Assembly (NCBI RefSeq): GCF_002288825.1
Contig: NZ_NSLI01000005.1
Coordinates: 124,001 to 188,000 of the forward strand
Direction: 5' to 3'
Length of the DNA: 64,000 nucleotides
Source: Sphingomonas lenta
Lineage (GTDB): Bacteria; Pseudomonadota; Alphaproteobacteria; Sphingomonadales; Sphingomonadaceae
Positions within the stretch are counted from its first letter, which is position 1; every line of letters starts with the position of its first letter. The notes below the pieces were generated by a model that saw only the letters and a list, made by a program, of their open reading frames with translations, ran no database searches and had not been told where the DNA came from. The translations under genes and the position numbers were made by a program. Of the stretch, positions 1-7,806 are shown in pieces.

Positions 1-232
1 ACAGCACGGGCAGGTCGCCGCCCGCGCGCAACCGTCGGCACACCTCCAGCCCGTCCATCCGCGGCATGTTGATGTCGAGCACGACCAGGTCGGGCCGGAC
101 CCGCTCGACCGCGGCGAGCGCGGCCTCGCCGTCCTCCGCCTCCGCGGTGTCGAGCCCCGCCTTGTCGAGCGCGAAGAGCAGGAGCTGGCGGATGTGCGGG
201 TCGTCGTCGACGACCAGGATGGTGCGGGGCAT
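1..232 (-). CDS. Response regulator receiver domain (5' part only, runs off the window)
   Basis: Reading the minus strand from an ATG at 232 gives a typical CheY-like receiver start: a beta-1 strand ending in the acidic triad D9-D10-D11, and the phospho-acceptor D53 inside VLDINMPRMDG. The gene is cut by the window edge after about 77 residues, so any output domain is unseen. It lies 11 nt downstream of the DUF4173 membrane-protein gene on the same strand, so the two are probably co-transcribed. Partner kinase and target are unknown. Confidence 0.85.
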   Translation of the reverse strand, partial: MPRTILVVDDDPHIRQLLLFALDKAGLDTAEAEDGEAALAAVERVRPDLVVLDINMPRMDGLEVCRRLRAGGDLPVL

Positions 233-243
233 GGGGCACTGGA

Positions 244-1773
244 TCACGGCCGCGCCTCCGCCGTCAACGGCCGCGCGGGGGGCTGGACCTGCGGCGGGGG
301 AGGCGGGAGCGGCGCGCCGCCGCAGGCGCGGCCGTTCGCGGGCTCGGGCGGGCGCGGCTTCTCCGGCCCGACGATCGCCTCCGCGGCGGCGAGCCGGCGC
401 GCGCCGCGCCACGTCCAGCTGCGCCAATCCCCTTGCTCGCGCCGGAGCTGGGCCAGCGCGTCCTCGCGCAGATAGGCGACGCGGTCGCGCAGCACCGGAC
501 CGCCCGCTCGGCGCTCCAGCTCGACGAGCGGGATCAGCGCGGAGGTGCCGAGTTGCTGGAGGTAGCAGAGGTCGATCCGGTCGCCCTCGCGCGCGTTGCG
601 CACGTTGTAGGCCGCCGCGGTCGCCTCCAGATCCACGACGCTTGCGCCCGCCAGCGTCAGCGCGGCCGCGAGCGCGTTGGCGTTGAGGAGCCACGCCGCC
701 GACCGGCCGCGCAGCATGCGCCAGCACACCAGCACCAGCCCCACCGCGACGAGCGCCATCCAGGCGAGCGCCGCCAACCGCAGCACCGTCATCTGGTACG
801 CGTCGACGTAATCGAGCGTGCGCCGCGCGCTGGAGGCGACGAGCAGGAGGTTCTGCGCGATCCAGAGCACGACGAGCCGGCGCACGAGCGGGCTCCGCGC
901 GCCCGGACCGCCGGGGCGCAATGCGACGAGCACGAACGCGCCCGCGAGAAGCGCGGTGACGATCAGCAGGTACGCGCCGCGATGCGCGTAGTCGGCGAGC
1001 GTCACTTCGCCGGGCAGCGGCGCGCCGCTCCAGAGGAAGAGGAGGTCGAGCGCGTTCTCGACGGCGAAGATGACGTTGAACGTCAGGAGCGAGAGCGTGA
1101 GCGTGGCAACGCTCGGGTCGGGAAGCAGGGGTCCCGAGACGCGGACGGTAGGCAGACGGAGCGCGTACGGCCTGAAGCTCGGCCACACGGTGACGAGCAC
1201 CGCACCCCAGAACACCAGGCGCACCACCGTCTCCCAGAACGAGGGCGGCTCCAGCCGGCCGACCGCTTCGCCGATCAGCGGGTTCGCGCCTGCGAACAGC
1301 AGGATGAACACCGCGCCGCCGATCACCGGCAGCGCCAGCGTGCCGATCACGGTGCGCGCGCCGCCGCCCGTCCCCCGACGGAGCAGGCGGAGCGCGTCGC
1401 CGAGCAGGCGGAACGGAGCGGCCACGGCATAGGCGGCGAGCCGGACCGCCCAGCGCGCGGCGTCGTCGAAGCGGACGCGCGTGAGCAGCGCCGCCGAGGA
1501 GACGGACGTCCAGAACAGCGCCCATGCGAGCGGGCTGGGGTCGTCGACCAGCACCAGCCCAAACAACGCCGCCGCGCCGAGCGCCGGCAGCGCCGCGCGC
1601 CGCCGCACCGCGGGCGCCGCGATCGCGAGCGCCGCGGCCCAGGCCAGCGCGAAGCCGCCCAACGTCCAGCCCGGCTCGTGCCCGAAGAAGAGCTGGTGCG
1701 CGAGCACGACGAGCAGGAACGCGGCGGCGACCTTGCGCTGGAAGCTCAAGCGGGTCGGGGTGGATCGGGGCAT
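244..1773 (-). CDS. DUF4173-type polytopic membrane protein
   Basis: A 509-residue protein with about ten to twelve hydrophobic stretches from residue 12 onward, ending in a soluble tail of about 100 residues rich in Arg, Ala and Pro. The organisation and the FAVENALDLLFLW-type core segment match what I recall as DUF4173 (related to DUF4153), a family of unknown function. The ATG at 1773 is the first start in frame. The 3' end is 11 nt before the response-regulator start, which suggests an operon and possibly a signalling role for the membrane protein. No catalytic residues can be named. The family name is from memory. Confidence 0.7.
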   Translation of the reverse strand: MPRSTPTRLSFQRKVAAAFLLVVLAHQLFFGHEPGWTLGGFALAWAAALAIAAPAVRRRAALPALGAAALFGLVLVDDPSPLAWALFWTSVSSAALLTRVRFDDAARWAVRLAAYAVAAPFRLLGDALRLLRRGTGGGARTVIGTLALPVIGGAVFILLFAGANPLIGEAVGRLEPPSFWETVVRLVFWGAVLVTVWPSFRPYALRLPTVRVSGPLLPDPSVATLTLSLLTFNVIFAVENALDLLFLWSGAPLPGEVTLADYAHRGAYLLIVTALLAGAFVLVALRPGGPGARSPLVRRLVVLWIAQNLLLVASSARRTLDYVDAYQMTVLRLAALAWMALVAVGLVLVCWRMLRGRSAAWLLNANALAAALTLAGASVVDLEATAAAYNVRNAREGDRIDLCYLQQLGTSALIPLVELERRAGGPVLRDRVAYLREDALAQLRREQGDWRSWTWRGARRLAAAEAIVGPEKPRPPEPANGRACGGAPLPPPPPQVQPPARPLTAEARP

Positions 1774-1910
1774 GCACGGGCTCCTGACGGTGGAGCCTCG
1801 GCCCTGGCAGCCGCGCGTCGAGAGGAGGCTGCGCCGCCCGCGCGGTTTCGGCGCGGACGCCGTGCAGGAATGGTGCAGGGCTGAGTGCGCCGCTCTACTT
1901 CACCCCCACT

Positions 1911-2045
1911 CGTCACCCCGGACTTGTTCCGGGGTCCATCGCCGTCCGGGCGGACCGGTCGCGAGCGGGGGGACGGACGGCGGTGCGCACCCTCGACGCG
2001 GATCGTGCGTACGACGATGGACCCCGGAACAAGTCCGGGGTGACG
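1911..2045. repeat. Family A palindromic repeat, copy 1 (both arms)
   Basis: Two hairpin arms face each other. The left arm starts CGTCACCCCGGACTTGTTCC and continues GGGGTCCATCG; the right arm is its near-perfect reverse complement, CGATGGACCCCGGAACAAG then TCCGGGGTGACG. A variable centre of about 70 bp separates them. It occupies most of the gap between the divergent DUF4173 and DUF2231 genes (1774-2123), where nothing else is visible apart from a ribosome binding site. Five more copies occur in the window. Confidence 0.9.
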
Positions 2046-2123
2046 GGCGAGGGGTTAAGCGGGGAACGCCCGCCCCACGCCGTCGTTTGCCCTCGTAACG
2101 AACACATGGTTTGGAGCACCCTT

Positions 2124-2678
2124 ATGGCATCGGCGGCGGTTACGGCGATCGGCGACACCCTGAACCCGGTCGACGGCGACCGGGAGAACCCGGCGCGCGG
2201 GCTGCCGAGCACGGCGGCGGTGGGCGGCCATCCGCTGCATCCGATGATGATCCCGTACCCGGTCGCGTTCCTCACGGGCGCGCTTGTCACCGATCTCGCC
2301 GCGCGCAGCACCGAAGACCCGTTCTGGGCGCGCGCGTCCAAATGGCTGCTGGGCGCGGGCATCGTCTCGGGCTTGGCCGCGGGTGCGGTTGGCGCGATCG
2401 ACTATTTCACCATCCGCCGCGCGCGCGAGAAGACGGTCGGCAAGCTGCACGCCTACGGCAACCCGGCGGCGCTGGGCTTGGCGGCGGCGAGCCTGCTCGC
2501 ACGGCGCGGTTCGGGCGACGAGCCGCCGAGCACGACCGCGGTCGGCCTGAGCGCGGCGACGGCGGCGCTGGTGGGCGTCACCGGCTGGGCGGGCGCGGAG
2601 CTCTCCTATCGCCACATGGTCGGCGTGATCGGCGAGAACGACCAGCACGACCACGAGGAGAAGCAGCTGGTCCACTGA
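2124..2678 (+). CDS. DUF2231 domain membrane protein
   Basis: A 184-residue protein with the HPLHPMMIPYPVAF signature of DUF2231 inner-membrane proteins (function unknown) and four hydrophobic segments. I chose the ATG at 2124 because GGAG lies eight nt upstream. The in-frame ATG at 2106 has no such site. The open frame back to 1983 is translation through the family A repeat and should not be annotated as protein. It ends in an acidic, His-rich tail. It is transcribed away from DUF4173 and seems monocistronic. Confidence 0.8.
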   Translation: MASAAVTAIGDTLNPVDGDRENPARGLPSTAAVGGHPLHPMMIPYPVAFLTGALVTDLAARSTEDPFWARASKWLLGAGIVSGLAAGAVGAIDYFTIRRAREKTVGKLHAYGNPAALGLAAASLLARRGSGDEPPSTTAVGLSAATAALVGVTGWAGAELSYRHMVGVIGENDQHDHEEKQLVH

Positions 2679-2764
2679 TCGTACCCGGCTAGGACGACAT
2701 AGATCATTCCCGACCGAAACGATCTGGGCTACCCGCACCGCGTGAGGCGGCTAGAACGGTACGC

Positions 2765-3769
2765 ATGAAACGGCGGGACGGCACGGTCGGGCTGGTCGAG
2801 ATCGCGCGGATCGCGGGCGTGTCGCCGGCGACCGTGTCGCGCGCGCTGGCCGGCAATCCGGTGGTCGCGGAGGCGACGCGGGTGCGCGTCCGCGAGCTGG
2901 CGCGCGAGCACGGCTTCCGCCTCAACCAGACGGCGAGCGCGCTGCGCAAGCGGCGCACCGCGACGATCGGCGTCGTGATCCCGCTGGGTCACGAGGCGGG
3001 GCAGGCGCTGTCGGATCCTTTCTTCATGGGGCTGATCGCGCCGCTCGCCGACAGGCTGGCGGAGGCCGGCTACGACCTCCTTCTCTCCCGCGTGATCCCG
3101 GCCGACGACGAGTGGTTGACCGATCGCGTCGACAGCGGCCGCGTCGACGGCACGGTGGTGATCGGCCAGTCGGACCAGATGGACGCGATCGAGGACGTGG
3201 CGCGCCGCTACCAGCCGATGGTCGTCTGGGGCGCGCGCGTCGCGGACGGCGCGCAGGTGACGGTGGGCACCGACAACGTCGCCGGCGGGCGCGTCGCGGC
3301 CGAGCACCTGCTGGAACGCGGCCGCACGCGCCCGGCTTTCCTCGGCAATCCGGCGGTGCCCGAGTTCGCCGCGCGCTACCAGGGTTTCCACCAGGCGATG
3401 GCGGAGCACTCGGTCGGCGACACGGTGTGGCCCGTGCACCTGACCACGACCGACGCGTATCAGGAGATCGCGGCGTTCCTGGCCGGCCACGAGCCGCCGG
3501 ACGGCATCGTCGCCGCGTCGGACGTGATCGCGATGACGGCGATGCAGGCGCTCGCCGAGCGGGGCTTGCGCGTGCCGGAGGACGTGTCCGTCGTGGGCTA
3601 TGACGATATCGCCGTCGCGCGCTACACCACCCCGCCGCTGACCACCGTGCGCCAGGACTTGGGATTGGGCGCGCGGCTGATCGTCGACCTGCTCCTGAAG
3701 CGCATGCGCGGCGAGGCGGTCGAGTCGGTCGAGATGCCGCCGGAGCTGATCGTCCGCGGGTCGAGCTAG
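2765..3769 (+). CDS. LacI family transcriptional repressor of the adjacent sugar locus
   Basis: A 334-residue protein with an N-terminal LacI helix-turn-helix at residues 9-35 (VEIARIAGVSPATVSRALAG), a hinge region and a periplasmic-binding-protein-like effector domain ending in the usual GYDDIAVARYTTPPLTTV block. It sits beside an MFS permease, a TonB-dependent receptor and a GH68 enzyme, so the ligand is probably sucrose or a derivative such as a fructoside. Its stop codon overlaps the stop of the convergent permease gene at a CTAG. Likely targets are the two GCAAACGTTTGC-type palindromes at 5142 and 5166, which have the shape of LacI-family operators. The SuxR analogy is an inference. Confidence 0.92.
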   Translation: MKRRDGTVGLVEIARIAGVSPATVSRALAGNPVVAEATRVRVRELAREHGFRLNQTASALRKRRTATIGVVIPLGHEAGQALSDPFFMGLIAPLADRLAEAGYDLLLSRVIPADDEWLTDRVDSGRVDGTVVIGQSDQMDAIEDVARRYQPMVVWGARVADGAQVTVGTDNVAGGRVAAEHLLERGRTRPAFLGNPAVPEFAARYQGFHQAMAEHSVGDTVWPVHLTTTDAYQEIAAFLAGHEPPDGIVAASDVIAMTAMQALAERGLRVPEDVSVVGYDDIAVARYTTPPLTTVRQDLGLGARLIVDLLLKRMRGEAVESVEMPPELIVRGSS

Positions 3770-5082
3770 GCGGCCAACGCGCTCGGCGCGACCTCCCGCG
3801 GCGCGCGCACCAGCATCGTCGCGACGGCGGCCGCCAGCATCATCGCACCCGCCAGCAGCAGCACGTTGCGCGCGTCGCCGCGAAGCCACGGCTCGTAGAT
3901 CAGCGGCATGGTCAGGCTCTGGATCAGCATGGGCACGACGATGAACATGTTGAAGATGCCCATATAGACGCCCGTCCGCTCCACCGGGATGGAGCCCGCG
4001 AGCATGACGTAGGGGTTGCCCATCAGGCTCGCCCAGCCGAGCCCGATGCCGATCATGGGGAAGTACGCCCACCCCTCGCTCGTCATGCCGGGCAGCGCCA
4101 GCATCGCGAGGCCGCTCGCGACCATGCAGAGCGCGTGGACGGGCTTCGCGCCCATGCGCCGCGTGACGGGCACCAGCGCGAGCGCGGCGACGAAGGCGAC
4201 GGCGTTGTAGAAGCCGCCGAGCCGCCCGTTGACGAGCGCCGCGTCGCGCACCGCGTCCGCCGCCGTGCTCCCGTAGAGCGAGCGCGACAGCGAAAAGACG
4301 ACGTACTGCCAGTAACAGAACATGCCGTACCACTGGAACAGCATCGCGACCGCCAGCTGGCGCATCGGGCGCGGCATGTCGCGGAACGCCTCCGCGAGGT
4401 CGCGCGCCATGGTGCCGATCCCCTGCGGGCGCGAGCGCATCCGCGCGACCTCCGCGTCGCTCAGCGGCAGCTCGGGCACGCGCCAGACCGACCAGACGAT
4501 CGTCGACAGGCTCAGGATCGCGCCGATCACGAACGCGATCTTGGTCACCTGCGGGATGCCGTTCGCGTCGACCAGGTCGGGGTTCATGCCGAGCGCGACG
4601 AAGATCGTCGGCGCTAGGTACGAGAGCGTCTGCGCGAGCCCCGTAAACGCGCTCTGCGTCAGGAACCCTAGCGGCCGCTGCGGCTCGTCCAGCCGGTCGC
4701 TGACGTATGCGCGGTACGGCTCCATGGTGATGTTGTTGGCCGCGTCCAGGATCCAGAGCAGCGACGCCGCGACCCACAGCTCGGGGCTGTACGGCATGGC
4801 GAGGAGCGCCAGCGAGCAGATCACCGCGCCGATGAGGAAATAGGGCGTCCGCCGCCCGATGCGCGTGACGGTGCGGTCGCTGAGCGCCCCCACGATCGGC
4901 TGGACGATGAGCCCCGTCATCGGTCCCGCCAGCCACAGGAGCGGCATGGTCGCCTCGTCCGCGCCCAGATAGCTGTAGATCGGCCCCATGTTCGACTGCT
5001 GCAGCCCGAACGAGAATTGCAGGCCCAGGAAGCCTAGGTTCATCTGCACGATGCGGGCGAAGGACAGGCGGGGTTTGTTCAA
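3766..5082 (-). CDS. MFS sugar permease, SLC45/SuxC-like (probable sucrose:proton symporter)
   Basis: A 438-residue, twelve-segment major facilitator with loop 2-3 DRTVTRIGRRTPY, which fits the sucrose/maltose branch (plant SUT, SLC45, Xanthomonas SuxC). It would carry the sugar across the inner membrane after entry through the TonB receptor encoded divergently. The start is a TTG at 5082, supported by a strong AGGAG at 5090-5094 with seven nt spacing; no nearby in-frame ATG gives a full first helix. It is convergent with the lacI gene and shares the operator region 5083-5243 with the receptor gene. Substrate identity is inferred from context. Confidence 0.88.
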   Translation of the reverse strand: MNKPRLSFARIVQMNLGFLGLQFSFGLQQSNMGPIYSYLGADEATMPLLWLAGPMTGLIVQPIVGALSDRTVTRIGRRTPYFLIGAVICSLALLAMPYSPELWVAASLLWILDAANNITMEPYRAYVSDRLDEPQRPLGFLTQSAFTGLAQTLSYLAPTIFVALGMNPDLVDANGIPQVTKIAFVIGAILSLSTIVWSVWRVPELPLSDAEVARMRSRPQGIGTMARDLAEAFRDMPRPMRQLAVAMLFQWYGMFCYWQYVVFSLSRSLYGSTAADAVRDAALVNGRLGGFYNAVAFVAALALVPVTRRMGAKPVHALCMVASGLAMLALPGMTSEGWAYFPMIGIGLGWASLMGNPYVMLAGSIPVERTGVYMGIFNMFIVVPMLIQSLTMPLIYEPWLRGDARNVLLLAGAMMLAAAVATMLVRAPREVAPSALAA

Positions 5083-5141
5083 GATCGCTCTCCTGGGCGC
5101 GGCCTCTCAGGTGCCACTGTGGGAGGCAGCGTACCAGCACG

Positions 5142-5153
5142 GCAAACGTTTGC
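5142..5153. promoter_or_regulatory. LacI-type operator 1
   Basis: A perfect 12-bp palindrome, GCAAACGTTTGC, with the central CG step typical of LacI/GalR operators. It lies in the divergent promoter between the permease (start 5082) and the receptor (start 5244). Its centre is 24 bp from that of the second site, so two repressor dimers could sit on nearly the same helix face. Confidence 0.8.
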
Positions 5154-5163
5154 AAGTTGCCGC

Positions 5164-5191
5164 TTGAAAACGTTTGCGGGTCGGCTATGCA
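5164..5191 (+). promoter_or_regulatory. Candidate promoter of the TonB-dependent receptor gene
   Basis: TTGAAA at 5164-5169 and TATGCA at 5186-5191 are separated by 16 bp. This is the best sigma-70-like pair before the receptor gene and is overlapped by operator 2. No transcription start evidence exists; this is inference from sequence. Confidence 0.45.
5166..5177. promoter_or_regulatory. LacI-type operator 2
   Basis: GAAAACGTTTGC differs from operator 1 at one base. It overlaps the proposed -35 hexamer TTGAAA (5164-5169) of the receptor gene, so binding would block RNA polymerase. Confidence 0.75.
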
Positions 5192-5243
5192 GAGGAAAGC
5201 GAGTCGGCCGGAGCCGACCGACGGTTCAGAGGAGAGGTTTCGC

Positions 5244-7742
5244 ATGAAGGCGACATCGCTATTGCTCGCCGCGTCCGTGCTGGCGCTGGCCGTTCCCGCA
5301 GCCGCTCAGGACATCACGCCGCCACCCGACGCCGCCGGCCAAGCGCAGCAGGCTCCGCTCGCGCAGGACGGCGAGCTGGAAGGCGAGCAGGCGGGCGACA
5401 TCGTCGTCACCGCCGTCGCGCGCGGGACCAACCGGCTCGACAGCTCGGTTTCGGTCAGCTCGCTGGGCGAGGAGGAGATCCAGAAGATCGCGCCGCGCTC
5501 CGTCGCCGAGGTGTTCCGCAACATCCCTGGCATCCGCTCCGAGTCGTCGGGCGGCGAAGGCAACGCCAACATCGCCGTGCGCGGCCTGCCGGTGGCGTCG
5601 GGCGGTGCCAAGTTTCTCCAGCTCCAGGAGGACGGGCTGCCCGTCCTCGAGTTCGGCGACATCACCTTCGGCAACGCCGACATCTTCCTGCGCTCCGACT
5701 TCAACGTCGCGCGCGTGGAGGCGGTGCGCGGCGGCTCGGCGTCGACCTTCGCGTCCAACTCGCCGGGCGGCGTCATCAACCTCATCTCCAAGACGGGCGA
5801 GACGCAAGGCGGCTCGATCCAGGGTACGCTGGGCCTCGACTATGAGGAGTACCGCGTCGACGCCGATTATGGCGGCCGCTTGGCCCCCGACCTCCGCTTC
5901 CACATCGGCGGCTTCTACCGCCAGGGCGAGGGTCCCCGCCGCGCCGGTTACGACGGCAACAAGGGCGGCCAGATCAAGGCCAACATCACCAAGGAGTTCG
6001 CGGGCGGCTACCTCCGCGTCTTCGGCAAGTACCTGAACGACCGCGCGATCGGCTATCTGCCCAACCCGGTGCTGGTGCGCGGCAGCAACGGCGATCCGGA
6101 CTACCAGAACGTGCCCGGCTTCCGCATCAACCGCGACACGCTCCACTCGCGCTACTTCACCACCAACGTGACGCTGGACGCGGACAACCGGCTCACCACC
6201 AACGACATCCGCGACGGCCAGCACCCCGTCGTGTTCGCCGCCGGCTTCGAGGTGCAGGGCGAGTTCGCCGACGGCTGGACGGTGACCAACCGCTTCCGCT
6301 TCTCCGACGTGTCGGGCCGGTTCATCTCCAACTTCCCCGGCTCCGTCGACACGGCCGCGGGCACCGCGACGGCGCTGGGCGGGGCGGGCGCGACCGCGCG
6401 TTATTTCAACGGCCCGAACGCCGGCCAGGCGGTGCCGGCGAACCAGCTGGTCGCGTCGATCGTCGTGTTCGACACCAAGCTCAACAGCCTGGACAACATC
6501 ACCAACGACCTGCGCCTCGGCCGCCAGTTCGAGCTCGGCGGCGGCACGCTCGACCTGACGGGCGGCTTCTACGCCTCGCAGCAGGAGATCGACACGGCGT
6601 GGCTCTGGACCTCGACGCTGCTCGAGGTGCGCGGGCGCGGGAACGCGGCTCTCGTCGACGTGCGCGGGCCCGCTGGCCAGGTCGTCACGCAGGACGGCTT
6701 CTACGGCTACGGCGCGCGCTTCTTCGGAAATTGCTGCCGCCGGCGCTACGACGTGACCTACGAAACCTACGCGCCGTTCGCGAGCGCCACCTTCTCCAGC
6801 GGCGGGCTGACGCTCGACGGCTCGCTCCGCTACGATTTCGGCAACGCGGAGGGCGCGGTCTACGGGTCCGATCTGGGCGGCGGGCGCGTCGGCATCACGC
6901 GGGGCGACATCAACGCCGACGGCGTCATCACGCCGCCGGAGACGCAGGTGGCGTTCATTCCCTACGCCCAGCCCGCGCCGGTCGACTATGATTACGACTA
7001 CCTGTCCTACTCGGTGGGCGTGAACTACCGCTTCCGCGACGACCTGTCCGCCTTCGCGCGCTACAGTCGGGGGGCGCGCGCCAACGCCGACCGGCTGCTG
7101 TTCGGCCCGGCGGTGAGCACGGTTACGGGCGACCTGGTCGACGCCGACGCCGCGGTCGACTTCGTCAAGCAGGCCGAGGGCGGGCTCAAATACCGCCAGG
7201 GCGGGCTCGCGCTGTTCGGCACCGTCTTCTACGCGGAGACGGAGGAGCAGAATTTCGAGGCGACCACCCAGCGCTTCTTCAACCGCGATTATCGCGCCTG
7301 GGGCGTCGAGCTGGAAGGCAGCATCCGCCGCGGGCCGTTCAGCCTGTCGGCCGGCGCGACCTATACCGACGCGGAGATCCGCCGCGACGCGATCAACCCG
7401 GGCGTCGAGGGCAACCGCCCGCGCCGCCAGGCCGAGTTCATCTATCAGGTGACGCCGCAATTCGACACGGAGCGCTTCACGATCGGCGCGAACGTGGTCG
7501 GCACCACCGACAGCTTCGCGCAGGACAACAACGAGCTCGTGCTGCCCGGCTTCACCCAGGTGAACGCGTTCGCGCAGGTGCGGCTCATGGACCGGGTGCA
7601 GCTCGCGGTGAACGCCAACAACCTGTTCAACGTGAAGGGCTTCACCGAGGCGGAGGAGGGGACGATCCCGGCGAACGGCATCGTCCGCGCCCGCTCGATC
7701 AACGGGCGCACCGTGTCCGCCTCGGTCCGGCTCGACTTCTGA
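5244..7742 (+). CDS. TonB-dependent outer-membrane receptor, probably for sucrose (SuxA-like)
   Basis: An 832-residue protein. Residues 1-22 form a signal peptide ending AVPAAAQ. The plug domain begins near residue 50 (DIVVTAVARGTN) and carries the usual NIAVRGLP and RVEAVRGGSAS blocks; a beta-barrel of about 650 residues follows and ends in a C-terminal aromatic (SVRLDF). The ATG at 5244 is chosen for the GGAGAGG site at 5231 and the clean signal peptide; the open frame back to 5157 runs through the operators. It is divergent from the permease and followed by a terminator, then the GH68 gene. Context points to sugar import across the outer membrane. Confidence 0.92.
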   Translation: MKATSLLLAASVLALAVPAAAQDITPPPDAAGQAQQAPLAQDGELEGEQAGDIVVTAVARGTNRLDSSVSVSSLGEEEIQKIAPRSVAEVFRNIPGIRSESSGGEGNANIAVRGLPVASGGAKFLQLQEDGLPVLEFGDITFGNADIFLRSDFNVARVEAVRGGSASTFASNSPGGVINLISKTGETQGGSIQGTLGLDYEEYRVDADYGGRLAPDLRFHIGGFYRQGEGPRRAGYDGNKGGQIKANITKEFAGGYLRVFGKYLNDRAIGYLPNPVLVRGSNGDPDYQNVPGFRINRDTLHSRYFTTNVTLDADNRLTTNDIRDGQHPVVFAAGFEVQGEFADGWTVTNRFRFSDVSGRFISNFPGSVDTAAGTATALGGAGATARYFNGPNAGQAVPANQLVASIVVFDTKLNSLDNITNDLRLGRQFELGGGTLDLTGGFYASQQEIDTAWLWTSTLLEVRGRGNAALVDVRGPAGQVVTQDGFYGYGARFFGNCCRRRYDVTYETYAPFASATFSSGGLTLDGSLRYDFGNAEGAVYGSDLGGGRVGITRGDINADGVITPPETQVAFIPYAQPAPVDYDYDYLSYSVGVNYRFRDDLSAFARYSRGARANADRLLFGPAVSTVTGDLVDADAAVDFVKQAEGGLKYRQGGLALFGTVFYAETEEQNFEATTQRFFNRDYRAWGVELEGSIRRGPFSLSAGATYTDAEIRRDAINPGVEGNRPRRQAEFIYQVTPQFDTERFTIGANVVGTTDSFAQDNNELVLPGFTQVNAFAQVRLMDRVQLAVNANNLFNVKGFTEAEEGTIPANGIVRARSINGRTVSASVRLDF

Positions 7743-7761
7743 TCCACGTCCTCCCCACTGG

Positions 7762-7795
7762 CCCGGCGGGTTGCGAGCCCGCCGGGTCCTTCTTT
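7762..7795 (+). terminator. Rho-independent terminator between receptor and GH68 genes
   Basis: A perfect 9-bp stem CCCGGCGGG / CCCGCCGGG with a 7-nt loop is followed by TCCTTCTTT. It ends only 11 nt before the ATG of the GH68 gene, so it may act as a partial terminator that lowers enzyme expression relative to the receptor. Confidence 0.8.
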
Positions 7796-7806
7796 ACCGG
7801 ACCGAG

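Noticed and set aside
1983..2123. N-terminal extension of the DUF2231 protein
   Set aside because: The codons translate the family A repeat; the ribosome binding site supports 2124.
5157..5243. N-terminal extension of the TonB receptor
   Set aside because: It runs through the operators and promoter; a signal peptide and a good ribosome binding site define 5244.
2729..5245. An 838-codon open frame on the minus strand across lacI, the permease and the receptor promoter
   Set aside because: It is a GC-rich shadow in the wrong frame; the permease and LacI frames carry clear family motifs and this one has none, only Arg/Ala/Gly-rich sequence.
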